This document shows positions 24,137 to 32,043 of a stretch of DNA of 64,000 bases, piece by piece (positions within the stretch are counted from its first letter, which is position 1; each line of letters starts with the position of its first letter). A program made the translations under genes and the position numbers. A model generated the notes under the pieces. That model was not told the origin of the DNA, made no database searches, and saw nothing but the letters and a program-made list of their open reading frames with translations. Source of the stretch: an uncultured Oscillospiraceae bacterium (GTDB lineage: Bacteria > Bacillota > Clostridia > Oscillospirales > Oscillospiraceae); contig CAKTXA010000007.1 in NCBI GenBank assembly GCA_934631005.1, positions 1 through 64,000 on the forward strand. The letters are read 5' to 3'.

Positions 24137-24931
24137 TCAGAGCGCATTCTGATTGTAGCTCGCGAGGAACTGCTGCGTGCGGGCATTTTGCGGGTGCTCG
24201 ATGACCTGCCGCGCCGGGCCCTGCTCCACGATGACGCCGCCGTCCATAAAGATCGCGCGGTCGGCCACGTCGCGGGCAAACGCCATCTCGTGCGTGACCA
24301 CGACCATCGTCATGCGCTGGTCGGCCAGCGCACGGATGACGCGCAGCACCTCGCCCGTCAGCTCCGGGTCAAGGGCGCTCGTCGGCTCGTCAAAGCACAA
24401 AACGTCGGGCTTCAGCGCCAGCGCCCGCGCGATGGCGACGCGCTGCTGCTGCCCGCCGGAGAGCTGGTGCGGGTAGAGCGCCATCTTGTCCTTGAGCCCC
24501 ACCTGCGTCAAAAGCTCCTCCGCGTGCGCGCGGAGCTGGGCGAGGATGGCCTTTTTATTCTGCTTGAAATCCGGCTGCGCCTTGGCCAGCAGCTCACTGG
24601 CCAGCATCACATTTTCCAGCGCCGTATACTGCGGGAAGAGATTGAAGTTCTGAAATACCAGCCCGAAATGCAGCCGCTTGGTGCGGATCTCGGACTCGCG
24701 CCGCGTGGCGGGGTCGGCGGCGTCAAAGAGCGTTTCGCCGTTGACCAAAATCTGCCCCTTGTCGGGCGTCTCCAAAAAGTTCAGGCAGCGCAGGAGCGTC
24801 GTTTTGCCGCTGCCGGACGAGCCGATGATGGCGACGCATTCGCCCTTTTCCAGCGAAAAGCTGACGCCGTTCAGGACCTGCGTATTGCGGTCAAACTGCT
24901 TATACAGGCCGCGGACCTCCAGTACTGACAT
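24137..24931 (-). CDS. Polar amino acid ABC transporter ATPase (cassette 1)
   Basis: 264-residue GlnQ-like ATPase. Walker A GSSGSGKTT, FGLVFQNFNLFPQYT, LSGGQQQR, VLCFDEPTSALDP and VVTHEMAFA are intact. About 20 extra residues (LLAKAQPDFKQNKKAILAQL) lie between the Q-loop and the signature compared with typical GlnQ. It is the last gene of cassette 1 and ends before an AT-rich terminator. It is paralogous to the cassette 2 ATPase but clearly divergent, so the two systems are old duplicates or independent acquisitions. Confidence 0.95.
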   Translation of the reverse strand: MSVLEVRGLYKQFDRNTQVLNGVSFSLEKGECVAIIGSSGSGKTTLLRCLNFLETPDKGQILVNGETLFDAADPATRRESEIRTKRLHFGLVFQNFNLFPQYTALENVMLASELLAKAQPDFKQNKKAILAQLRAHAEELLTQVGLKDKMALYPHQLSGGQQQRVAIARALALKPDVLCFDEPTSALDPELTGEVLRVIRALADQRMTMVVVTHEMAFARDVADRAIFMDGGVIVEQGPARQVIEHPQNARTQQFLASYNQNAL

Positions 24932-24943
24932 ATCCGTTCCTCC

Positions 24944-25630
24944 TTACGCCTTAAAATAGTCCAGCTTCCGCTCCAGCGCACTGAGCGCGAGCGTGAGCAC
25001 GCCGCTGAAGATCAGGTAGTATACGCCGGTGAAAAACAGCGGCCAGATCGCGCCGGAGATGCCGTTGCTGCCCTTCATAAACGCCTGACCGGCCCAGATG
25101 ACCTCCTGCAGGGCGATGATGCGGGCGAGGGACGTATCCTTGACCAGCGTGATGATCTCGTTGGACATGGGCGGCACGATGCGCTTGATCATCTGCAGCA
25201 GCGTGACCTTGAAGAAGATCTGCCCCTTCGTCATGCCGAGCACCTGACCGGCCTCCTGCTGGCCCTTCGGCACGCCCTGAATGCCGCCGCGGTAAATTTC
25301 GGAGAAATAGCAGGCATAGTTAAAGACGAACGCGATGGCGGAGGCGAGAAAGCGCCCCGTCTCGCCGCTGCCCCAGATATTTTTGCCCAGCACCAGACCG
25401 GGAAAGAAGAACAAAATGAGCAGCTGCAGCATCAGCGGCGTGCCGCGGATGACCCAGATGACCAGCCGCACCAGATAGCGCAGCGGGCGAAAGCGCGACA
25501 TGGAGCCGAACGAGATGATGAGCCCCAGCGGGATCGCGCCGATGAGCGTGATGGCAAAAAGCTTGAGCGTCTGCAGAAAACCGGCGTTCAGTGCCTGCAA
25601 TACGATGGGAAACTGTTCAGAAAACGTCAT
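24944..25630 (-). CDS. Polar amino acid ABC transporter permease (cassette 1)
   Basis: 228-residue permease with about five membrane spans. The EAA-type loop (GGIQGVPKGQQEAGQVLGMT, about 127-146) and PPMSNEIITLVKDTSLA are characteristic of the HisMQ family. It ends 12 nt upstream of the ATPase gene. A hairpin lies between it and the binding-protein gene upstream. Confidence 0.93.
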   Translation of the reverse strand: MTFSEQFPIVLQALNAGFLQTLKLFAITLIGAIPLGLIISFGSMSRFRPLRYLVRLVIWVIRGTPLMLQLLILFFFPGLVLGKNIWGSGETGRFLASAIAFVFNYACYFSEIYRGGIQGVPKGQQEAGQVLGMTKGQIFFKVTLLQMIKRIVPPMSNEIITLVKDTSLARIIALQEVIWAGQAFMKGSNGISGAIWPLFFTGVYYLIFSGVLTLALSALERKLDYFKA

Positions 25631-25678
25631 AAGGTGTACCGCCTGTATTGATAGATTCTGTGGAGGAAACGCGCACGT

Positions 25679-25702
25679 TCCCCGGCAGCAGTCTGCCGGG
25701 GA
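25679..25702 (-). promoter_or_regulatory. Intercistronic hairpin after binding-protein gene (cassette 1)
   Basis: TCCCCGGCAG (25679-25688) pairs perfectly with CTGCCGGGGA (25693-25702), loop CAGT, without a T-run. Same position in the cassette as the hairpin at 22936. Confidence 0.62.
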
Positions 25703-25755
25703 GCGCGGGGGAGGGATGTATATTGGCTGCGGAAGTTTCTGTTTGGTCTGATCGC

Positions 25756-26595
25756 TTACTGCGCGATCAGCGCGGCCTGGATGCCGTAGGTCTCGGCGCA
25801 GGCGGTCATGCTGCCGTCAGCGTAGGCGGACTTGAAGAAGTCGTTCAGAGCCGCCGCCAGATCGGAGCCCTTGCGGAAGCCGACGCCGTACTGCTCGCCC
25901 TCGTCGGCGTTCAGGCTGAAGGTGTAGCTCAGGTTTTCATAGCTCGTGCCCGCGCCGACCATCGCGCCCGCCATCAGCGAGTCGATGACCGCGGCGTCGC
26001 ACGTCCCGGCGGCGACCTCCATCAGAGCCGTGGCCTGATCCTTGACTTCGGTGAAGTTAAAGCCCTGCTTTTCGACCTCGGCCTGACCGGCGGAGCCGGA
26101 CTCGACGGCGAAGGTCAGATCCTTGCAGGCGTCCACGCTGGTGCAATCGGCGGCCTTGTCAGCCGGGACGATGACGACCTGAGAGTTGTTGCAGTAGGCG
26201 TTGGAGGTCTCCATGGAGGACGTGACCTCACTGGTCAGCGTCATGCCGTTCCACACGCAGTCGATGGTCTTGCTGTCGAGTTCGAGGATCTTGTTGTCCC
26301 AGTCGATCTCGACGAATTCGACGTCCACGCCGAGGGACTTGGCAAACGCCTTGGCCATGTCGGCGTCAAAGCCGATCCATTCGCCGTTTTCCTGATAGTC
26401 CATGGGGGCGAAGTCGGTGATGCCGACGACGAGCTTGCCCTTGCCCACGACGTAATCCTTGTCGGTCTGGGCGGCTTCTTCGGAAGCGGCGGGTGCCTCG
26501 GCGGCAGCGGGGGTCTCGGTCGCCTGCTTGCCGGCGCAGGCGGTCATGGATGCGAGCATCAGAACTGCCAGCATGATAGCGATGAGCTTTTTCAT
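25756..26595 (-). CDS. Amino acid ABC transporter substrate-binding lipoprotein (cassette 1)
   Basis: 279-residue SBP_bac_3 lipoprotein. The lipobox is SMTACAGK, then a short Ala/Glu/Pro linker. The domain begins KGKLVVGITDFAPMDYQENG and contains GFDADMAKAFAKSLGVDVEF plus an ATALMEVAAGTCDAAVIDSL segment, as in cystine/polar amino acid binders. ATG 26595 (GGAGGA 7 nt away) is favoured over ATG 26601. The start-site arrangement, two in-frame ATGs behind the same GGAGGAAATGAA, is repeated in cassette 2. Ligand not assignable. Confidence 0.92.
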   Translation of the reverse strand: MKKLIAIMLAVLMLASMTACAGKQATETPAAAEAPAASEEAAQTDKDYVVGKGKLVVGITDFAPMDYQENGEWIGFDADMAKAFAKSLGVDVEFVEIDWDNKILELDSKTIDCVWNGMTLTSEVTSSMETSNAYCNNSQVVIVPADKAADCTSVDACKDLTFAVESGSAGQAEVEKQGFNFTEVKDQATALMEVAAGTCDAAVIDSLMAGAMVGAGTSYENLSYTFSLNADEGEQYGVGFRKGSDLAAALNDFFKSAYADGSMTACAETYGIQAALIAQ

Positions 26596-26664
26596 TTTCA
26601 TTTCCTCCTTGATGGTCTTTCTGTGGCTTGGGTTTGTGTGGGAAGCAGGTGTTTGACTGCTTCG

Positions 26665-26706
26665 TTATCATGGTGATACTTTACCATGATAATGTGATAA
26701 TGTAAA
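26665..26706 (-). promoter_or_regulatory. Promoter with overlapping palindromic operator, ABC cassette 1
   Basis: On the minus strand TTTACA (26706-26701) and TAAAGT (26683-26678) are 17 bp apart. A perfect 10-bp inverted repeat TTATCATGGT (26665-26674) / ACCATGATAA (26683-26692) flanks and overlaps the -10 box. This layout suits a dimeric repressor; the binder is unknown. Confidence 0.55.
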
Positions 26707-26795
26707 GAAGTAATGTTGCATAAAAATATGCACTCGGTCGGGGCGGCGCTGTGCGTTTTGCACAATGCTGCTCAAACCGGGTGCTTTTTGACCTT

Positions 26796-26845
26796 AGGCA
26801 GCACCGCACAATTGCGTCTTCATGCCGAATTGTGCGGTGCTGCCT
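26796..26845. repeat. Palindromic element family 2, short form
   Basis: AGGCAGCACCGCACAATT (26796-26813) and its exact reverse complement (26828-26845) surround 14 nt. The ends match the longer element at 45390-45552. It lies directly downstream of the EamA-type gene, where it could also act as a transcription-stopping hairpin. The stretch from 26707 to 26795 holds no gene I can support. Confidence 0.8.
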
Positions 26846-26849
26846 TGAT

Positions 26850-27773
26850 TCAGATGTCGAACACGCCCAGAATGACGATGCCCGCGACAACAAGCGCGAT
26901 CATGGCGTAGTGCTTCCACGACAGCTTTTCCTTCAGGAACAGCCGGCTCCACACCACCGACGCCACGCAGTAGGCCGAGATGATCGGCGCGGCGAGCGCC
27001 ACGTGCGCCTTGTCGCCGATGGCGTAGATATACGCGAACTGACCGGCGGTCTCGAAAATCGCGCCGATGTACTTCGGCGCTTCCATCTTTGGCACGAGCC
27101 TGTCCTTTTTGACGAACACCACGTAAATAAAGCTCAGAACGCCTGCCGCGAGGAACGTCAGCTCATACGCCGCGTTTGCAGAGTCCTCATTGAGCGTCTC
27201 CAGCACCAGCGAGTCGGCAAACGTCCCCGCCGCGTCCAGCAGGCAGTAGGCGATGGGCAGGCACAGCGCCAGCCACGATTTGGCGTATTTGTAGTTGGAT
27301 GCCTCCTGCCGCGCGGCGCGCAGCGCGTCGTCCTCATGCGCTTCGACCACGCCCAGACCGATGACGCCCGCGCACACCAGCGCCACCGCGCCGATGACGA
27401 GCACGCGTGTCGAGCCTGTGATGTCCTCGTCCAGACTGCCCGAGAGCAGGCTCATCACCGCCACCAGCGCGCCGGAGGCGTTGCAGATGGGCGACGAGAT
27501 GGACAGCTCAATGTACCGCAGGCCGACATAGCCCAGCGTCATCGAGCCGATGTACAAAAGCGATACCGGCAGATATGTCCAGATGACCTGCCACGTGACG
27601 ACCGTGCCGCCGATGAAAATTTCATACGCCGCGTGCAGGCCCATCACGACGCCCACGGCGATGACCATTTTCAGGTGCCCCAGCTTGTCCGAGGCATCCC
27701 GGCAGCCGATCTTGGAGAATAAGTCCGAACCGCTCCAGCAGAGGAGGGTGATCAACGATAGCCAAAACCACAT
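26850..27773 (-). CDS. EamA/DMT family transporter
   Basis: 307-residue protein with about ten hydrophobic segments in two halves, typical of drug/metabolite transporters. N-terminus MWFWLSLITLLCWSGSDLFSK; the second half ends WKHYAMIALVVAGIVILGVF. A hydrophilic loop of about 25 residues (VEAHEDDALRAARQEASNY) links the halves. ATG 27773 has AGGAAG upstream. Substrate unknown. It follows the methionine gamma-lyase-like gene on the same strand by about 60 nt, so export of a product of that enzyme is possible but unproven. Confidence 0.85.
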   Translation of the reverse strand: MWFWLSLITLLCWSGSDLFSKIGCRDASDKLGHLKMVIAVGVVMGLHAAYEIFIGGTVVTWQVIWTYLPVSLLYIGSMTLGYVGLRYIELSISSPICNASGALVAVMSLLSGSLDEDITGSTRVLVIGAVALVCAGVIGLGVVEAHEDDALRAARQEASNYKYAKSWLALCLPIAYCLLDAAGTFADSLVLETLNEDSANAAYELTFLAAGVLSFIYVVFVKKDRLVPKMEAPKYIGAIFETAGQFAYIYAIGDKAHVALAAPIISAYCVASVVWSRLFLKEKLSWKHYAMIALVVAGIVILGVFDI

Positions 27774-27833
27774 AATAATACTTCCTTTATTTGTATTTTT
27801 GTAGGAGCCGATGACCACATCGGCCCGCTGTTC

Positions 27834-29120
27834 TTATTTTGGAAGCTGTGCAAGTCCCGCTTCCACGAGCTTCTGCAAGCTCATAAGAATGCCGAGCTTG
27901 GCGTGGTACCATGTCAGGCCGCCCTGGAAATAGACGGCGTAGGGCGGGCGGATGGGGCCGTCGGCGGAGAGCTCGATGGACGAGCCCTGCACGAACGCGC
28001 CCGCCGCCATCACGACCTCGGAGTCATAGCCCGGCATGGCCCACGGCACAGGCGTGACGTAGCTGTCCACCGGCGCGGCGGCCTGAATGCCGCGGCAGAA
28101 GGCGAGCATCCGCTCGGCACTGCCGAGCGTGACGGCCTGAATGATGTCGTGCCGGGACTCCGTGGCGTTCGGGACGCACGCAAAGCCGAGCTTTTCATAC
28201 ACATTCGCGGCGAACACCGCACCCTTGAGCGCCCCGGCCACGACCGTGGGCGCGAGGAAAAAGCCCTGATACAGGGACGGCAGCAGCCCGAGGTTCGCGC
28301 CGACCTCCTGCCCGAGCCCCGGCGCGGAGAGGCGGTACGCGCAGCGCTCGACGCACGCCGCCGTGCCGCAGATATAGCCGCCGATGGGGGCAAGGCCGCC
28401 GCCGGGATTTTTGATCAGGCTGCCCACGATCATGTCCGCGCCCACGTTCGACGGCTCGCGCAGCTCCACGAATTCGCCGTAGCAGTTGTCGACCATGCAC
28501 AGGACATCGGGCTTACACTGCTTGCAGAACGCGATGAGCGCGCCGATCTTTTCCACCGAGAACGACGGCCGCGTGGCGTAGCCCTTGGAGCGCTGGATGG
28601 TGATGAGCTTTGTCTTATCCGTGATGGCGGCGCGGATGCCGTCGTAGTCGAACGACCCGTCCGGCAGCAGGTCGACCTGCCGGTAGCTGACGCCGTATTC
28701 CTTCAGCGAGCACTTGGACGGGCGGATGCCGATGACCTCCTCCAGCGTGTCATACGGCGCGCCGACGGGGCTGAGCAGCTCGTCGCCGGGCAGCAGGTTT
28801 GCGCTCAGCGCCACGGCCAGCGCGTGCGTGCCGCAGGTGATCTGCGGGCGGACGAGCGCCGCCTCGGTGCCGAACGTTCCGGCGTACACACGCTCGAGCT
28901 TTTCGCGCCCCAGATCGTCATAGCCGTAGCCCGTGGTGGCGGCGAAGCACGTCGCGTCCACGCGGTTTTGGTGCATGGCGCGCAGCACCTTGGCCTGATT
29001 GTATTCCGCCGTGCGGTCGATGGCGGTAAAGCGGCCCTGCAGGCCGTCCAGTATCTCCTCGCCGTAGTCCAGCACCGCGCGGCTCACACCGAGCGATGCG
29101 TACATCTCATACAGTTCCAT
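27834..29120 (-). CDS. Methionine gamma-lyase family PLP enzyme (YnbB/Alum_res-like)
   Basis: 428-residue PLP-dependent enzyme of the family annotated as methionine gamma-lyase family or aluminium resistance protein. It has FAATTGYGYDDLGREKLERV near the N-terminus, RPQITCGTHALAVALSANL, VDNCYGEFVE (Asp contacting PLP) and the probable Schiff-base lysine in GSLIKNPGGGLAPIGGYI. The true reaction is poorly defined in the family; C-S lyase activity is likely. ATG 29120 is preceded by GGGGGAG and overlaps the AbrB-like gene by 14 nt, indicating translational coupling. Confidence 0.9.
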   Translation of the reverse strand: MELYEMYASLGVSRAVLDYGEEILDGLQGRFTAIDRTAEYNQAKVLRAMHQNRVDATCFAATTGYGYDDLGREKLERVYAGTFGTEAALVRPQITCGTHALAVALSANLLPGDELLSPVGAPYDTLEEVIGIRPSKCSLKEYGVSYRQVDLLPDGSFDYDGIRAAITDKTKLITIQRSKGYATRPSFSVEKIGALIAFCKQCKPDVLCMVDNCYGEFVELREPSNVGADMIVGSLIKNPGGGLAPIGGYICGTAACVERCAYRLSAPGLGQEVGANLGLLPSLYQGFFLAPTVVAGALKGAVFAANVYEKLGFACVPNATESRHDIIQAVTLGSAERMLAFCRGIQAAAPVDSYVTPVPWAMPGYDSEVVMAAGAFVQGSSIELSADGPIRPPYAVYFQGGLTWYHAKLGILMSLQKLVEAGLAQLPK

Positions 29121-29367
29121 TGTGTTCTCCCCCGTTTCTCTCCAGATCCTCAAAAACCTGCGCCGCCGCGTCGCGGATGACGTCGGGGCGTGTGACGATG
29201 ATGCCGCTGCGCTCGTCGCCGAGAATTAAAAGCGTGTCCCCGGGCTTGACGTCAAACAGCGTCCGCGCGTCCTTGGGAATGACGATCTGTCCCTTTTCGC
29301 CGACCTTCGCGGTGCCGAATATGTGGTAGCCGCCCGCGCGCCCCAACAGATGCTTGCCAGCCGCCAT
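29107..29367 (-). CDS. AbrB/SpoVT-type DNA-binding protein
   Basis: 86-residue protein with a swapped-hairpin AbrB domain (about residues 18-62: GTAKVGEKGQIVIPKDARTLFDVKPGDTLLILGDE, in overlapping pieces). Members are dimeric transition-state regulators or antitoxin-like proteins. It is the first gene before the methionine gamma-lyase-like enzyme and overlaps it by 14 nt, suggesting autoregulated operon control. A TTGACA at 29433-29428 (minus strand) may be its -35 box. No toxin partner is adjacent. Confidence 0.88.
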   Translation of the reverse strand: MAAGKHLLGRAGGYHIFGTAKVGEKGQIVIPKDARTLFDVKPGDTLLILGDERSGIIVTRPDVIRDAAAQVFEDLERNGGEHNGTV

Positions 29368-29434
29368 AGCGTGCTCCTTTCATGGGTAAAAATCATACTT
29401 GTATAACTTACAGCACGTGGTGTGATTTGTCAAC

Positions 29435-29470
29435 AAAAAACTCCGGCGGTGTATCCAAACACCGCCGGAG
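29435..29470 (-). terminator. Intrinsic terminator after MATE gene
   Basis: CTCCGGCGGTGT (29441-29452) pairs with ACACCGCCGGAG (29459-29470); on the minus strand a TTTTTT run (29440-29435) follows. It ends the transporter transcript before the AbrB-like gene promoter. Confidence 0.9.
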
Positions 29471-29476
29471 AGCCGG

Positions 29477-30886
29477 TCATTGCTTCGTTTTTTCGCGGAA
29501 GGAGCGCGGCAGCCACCATTTTTTCGCCAGCACGATCAAAAACAGGAGGCCGCGCACGGCAAGCTCGATGCTCATGGCGATCCACGCCCCCGGCAGCGCC
29601 ATGCTGTTTGCCAGCAGCACCGTCAGCGGCACGCGCACGCCCCACATGCTCACAAAATTGAGCACCGAGCTGAGCAGCGAGTTGCCTGCGCCCTGAAAAA
29701 CGCCCGTGGCCACGATGGATGCGCCGTACAGCGGCTCGGCAAACACCACGATGCGCAGCACCTGCACCGCCAGCGCGGCGGCGAGGGCGTCCGGCGTGAG
29801 GATGCCGATGATCGTGGGCGCGAGGACGTACATCAGCCCTGCCGCCGCGCCCATCACGCCCGTGCCCAGCAGCACCGTCACCCAGCTGAGCCGCGTGACA
29901 AGGTCGCGGCGCTCCGCGCCCACGCTCTGGCCGACGAGGGTGATGGCGGCGTTCTGCACGCCGTAGCCCGGCATATAGCACAGCGCCTCGGCTGTGACGG
30001 CAAAGGAGTTCGCGGCGATGGACGTTGTGCCCAGCGGCGCAATGATGCTGGTGGTGGCGACCTGCCCGCCGGACATGACCGCCTGCTCCAGCGCCACCGG
30101 CGCGGCGAGCAGCGCCGCGCGTTTCAGCTGCCGCGGCACAAAGCGCAGCCGTTCGCCCCGCCGCAGGTGCAGCATCGGGCTGTACAGCAGCAGAGCCGCG
30201 CATAGCAGAAGCGCCACCACGGCCTCGGCCAGCGCCGTGCCCAGCGCCGCGCCCGTCACGCCCAGCCCCGCGCCCGGCACGGTGATGCCGCCGATCTGCC
30301 GCGTGGGGAAGATGAGGAAAAAGTTGAAGACCACGTCCAGCGGGCACATCAGCACCAGCAGGATGCTGGGCGTGCGCATATTGCCGCTGGCCTGCAAAAG
30401 CCCCGCCGCCAGCCGGTTGAGCAGGAAAAATGGCAGCGCCAGCGAATAGACGAGAAAATACGCCGCCGCGTCCTTCCAGATGGCGCTGTCGGCGCCGAGC
30501 CAGCGGGGCAGTGCCCCGGAGACTGCCGCGCCGAGCCCGGCCAGCAGCAGCCCGAACGCGAGCCCCGTCACGATGCCCTGCCGCACGAGGTTGCGGGCGT
30601 CCTGTTCATCGCCCGCGCCGATGCGCTGCGCCGTCTGCACGCAGAAGCCGACGATCATTGCCCGGCACAGCCCGCCGAGCAGCCACGTGGTGGATGCGAC
30701 CAGCCCGATGGCGGCCGAGGCATTCGTGCCGAGCGAGCCGACCATGGACGTGTCGATATACTGCATGATGATGGAGGACACCTGTGCCAGAATGGCCGGG
30801 ACGCTCAGCTGCGCGACCAGCCGGATCTGCTGCCGCAGCGAAAGCGCCCGCCCCTCCCGCATCGCGCCGAGAAGGTCCTGTTTCAT
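29477..30886 (-). CDS. MATE family efflux transporter
   Basis: 469-residue multidrug and toxin extrusion type protein with about twelve membrane spans. The start (LSLRQQIRLVAQLSVPAILAQ), the YIDTSMVGSLGTNASAAIGL segment and the internal repeat (APVALEQAVMSGGQVATTSI) fit the family. It probably exports cationic compounds using an ion gradient. ATG 30886 has a GGGGGG run 8 nt upstream. It stands alone between family 1 copy E upstream and its own terminator. Confidence 0.93.
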   Translation of the reverse strand: MKQDLLGAMREGRALSLRQQIRLVAQLSVPAILAQVSSIIMQYIDTSMVGSLGTNASAAIGLVASTTWLLGGLCRAMIVGFCVQTAQRIGAGDEQDARNLVRQGIVTGLAFGLLLAGLGAAVSGALPRWLGADSAIWKDAAAYFLVYSLALPFFLLNRLAAGLLQASGNMRTPSILLVLMCPLDVVFNFFLIFPTRQIGGITVPGAGLGVTGAALGTALAEAVVALLLCAALLLYSPMLHLRRGERLRFVPRQLKRAALLAAPVALEQAVMSGGQVATTSIIAPLGTTSIAANSFAVTAEALCYMPGYGVQNAAITLVGQSVGAERRDLVTRLSWVTVLLGTGVMGAAAGLMYVLAPTIIGILTPDALAAALAVQVLRIVVFAEPLYGASIVATGVFQGAGNSLLSSVLNFVSMWGVRVPLTVLLANSMALPGAWIAMSIELAVRGLLFLIVLAKKWWLPRSFREKTKQ

Positions 30887-30943
30887 GCCAGATGCCCCCC
30901 TTTTGAAGTAATAGTGAAGAGTGAATAGTGAAGAAGTGAGTTA

Positions 30944-31318
30944 TTAGTCGTAACGTAGGGGAGGGGCTTGCCCCTCCCGCTGGTACGCACCGCCGTACTT
31001 TCTGGGCAGTGCCGATTTGCCGAGGGCCCATAGCTTCCCCTGGGGGAAGCTGTCAGCCGTAGGCTGACTGATGAGGGTCGGGGAGCAGTTGCGCTTTGCT
31101 GAGCATGCTAAGCTATGTTTCAGTGCTCCCCGGCCCTCATCCGCCCCCTTCGGGGGCACCTGTCCCTACCCTCTTTGTCCCTTCGGGACATTTCCCCCTG
31201 ATAGGGGGAATCGGCCCCGAGGGGAAGGTATGGGGTGCGCACCGCCCTGCCGCTGCATGCAAAAGCCGCTGCTGCCAACCAGCGGGCGGGGCAAGCCCCG
31301 CCCCTACATTATGACGAA
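30944..31318. repeat. Palindromic intergenic element, family 1 copy E (complete)
   Basis: Termini TTAGTCGTAACGTAGGGG (30944) and CCCCTACATTATGACGAAT (ending 31318). It carries the CAGCCGTAGGCTG module in the left arm and the GTCCCTTCGGGAC / TTCCCCCTGATAGGGGGAA modules in the right arm, mirrored relative to copy C. The 31-nt sequence at 30902-30932, outside the left terminus, matches copy D 19647-19677 in reverse complement. Confidence 0.88.
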
Positions 31319-31334
31319 TGAACCGCATTTACTA

Positions 31335-31368
31335 AAAACGGGAGGGGTGCGGCCCCTCCCGGTTTTTT
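31335..31368. terminator. Bidirectional intrinsic terminator downstream of upp
   Basis: CGGGAGGGG (31339-31347) pairs with CCCCTCCCG (31353-31361), flanked by A-run on the left and T-run on the right, so it can stop transcription from either side. It serves the minus-strand upp gene. Confidence 0.85.
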
Positions 31369-31377
31369 TGGATCGTT

Positions 31378-32025
31378 TTATTTCGTACCGAAAATGCGGT
31401 CGCCGGCGTCGCCGAGGCCGGGGACGATGTAGCCGTGCTCGTTCAGGCATTCATCGACCGCGCCGCAGTAGATCTCCACGTTCGGGTGGTTCTTTTCGAT
31501 GAGCTGGATGCCGACGGGCGCGGCGACCAGCACCATGAGCTTGATGTTCGTGCAGCCGCGCTTTTCCATCTCGCTGATGGCCGCGTCCGCCGAGCCGCCG
31601 GTGGCGAGCATCGGGTCAACGATCATCACCTCGCGCTCGGCGATGTCCTTGGGCATTTTGCAGAAATAGACGTGCGGCTCAAGCGTTTCCTCGTCGCGGT
31701 ACATACCGATATGGCCCACACGCGCCGACGGCATCATGCGCAGCACGCCGTCGACCAGACCCAGGCCCGCGCGCAGGATGGGCACCACGGCGATCTTCTT
31801 GCCGGCCAGCGTCGGGAGCATCGCCTTGCACAGCGGGGTCTCGACCTCTTTGGTGGTCAGCGGCAGGTCGCGCATCGCTTCATATGTGATGAACATACCG
31901 ACCTCGGAGACAAGCTCGCGGAAGTCCTTGACGCTGGTGTTCTTGTCGCGCATGATGGTCAGCTTGTGCGCGACCAGGGGATGGTCCATAATGTGTACGT
32001 TCGGTCCGAATTGATTCTGGCTCAT
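31378..32025 (-). CDS. upp: Uracil phosphoribosyltransferase
   Basis: 215-residue salvage enzyme converting uracil and PRPP to UMP. The PRPP loop MIVDPMLATGGSA, the PILRAGLGLVDG segment and the C-terminal GDAGDRIFGTK uracil-binding end are conserved. ATG 32025 has AAAGGGAG upstream. It follows tsaB by 18 nt on the same strand and is probably co-transcribed from the tsaE promoter. Confidence 0.97.
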   Translation of the reverse strand: MSQNQFGPNVHIMDHPLVAHKLTIMRDKNTSVKDFRELVSEVGMFITYEAMRDLPLTTKEVETPLCKAMLPTLAGKKIAVVPILRAGLGLVDGVLRMMPSARVGHIGMYRDEETLEPHVYFCKMPKDIAEREVMIVDPMLATGGSADAAISEMEKRGCTNIKLMVLVAAPVGIQLIEKNHPNVEIYCGAVDECLNEHGYIVPGLGDAGDRIFGTK

Positions 32026-32043
32026 GTGAAACTCCCTTTCCGT

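Noticed and set aside
29107..29367. AbrB-like protein as antitoxin of a toxin-antitoxin pair
   Set aside because: No toxin-like gene is adjacent; both neighbours are larger metabolic or transport genes.
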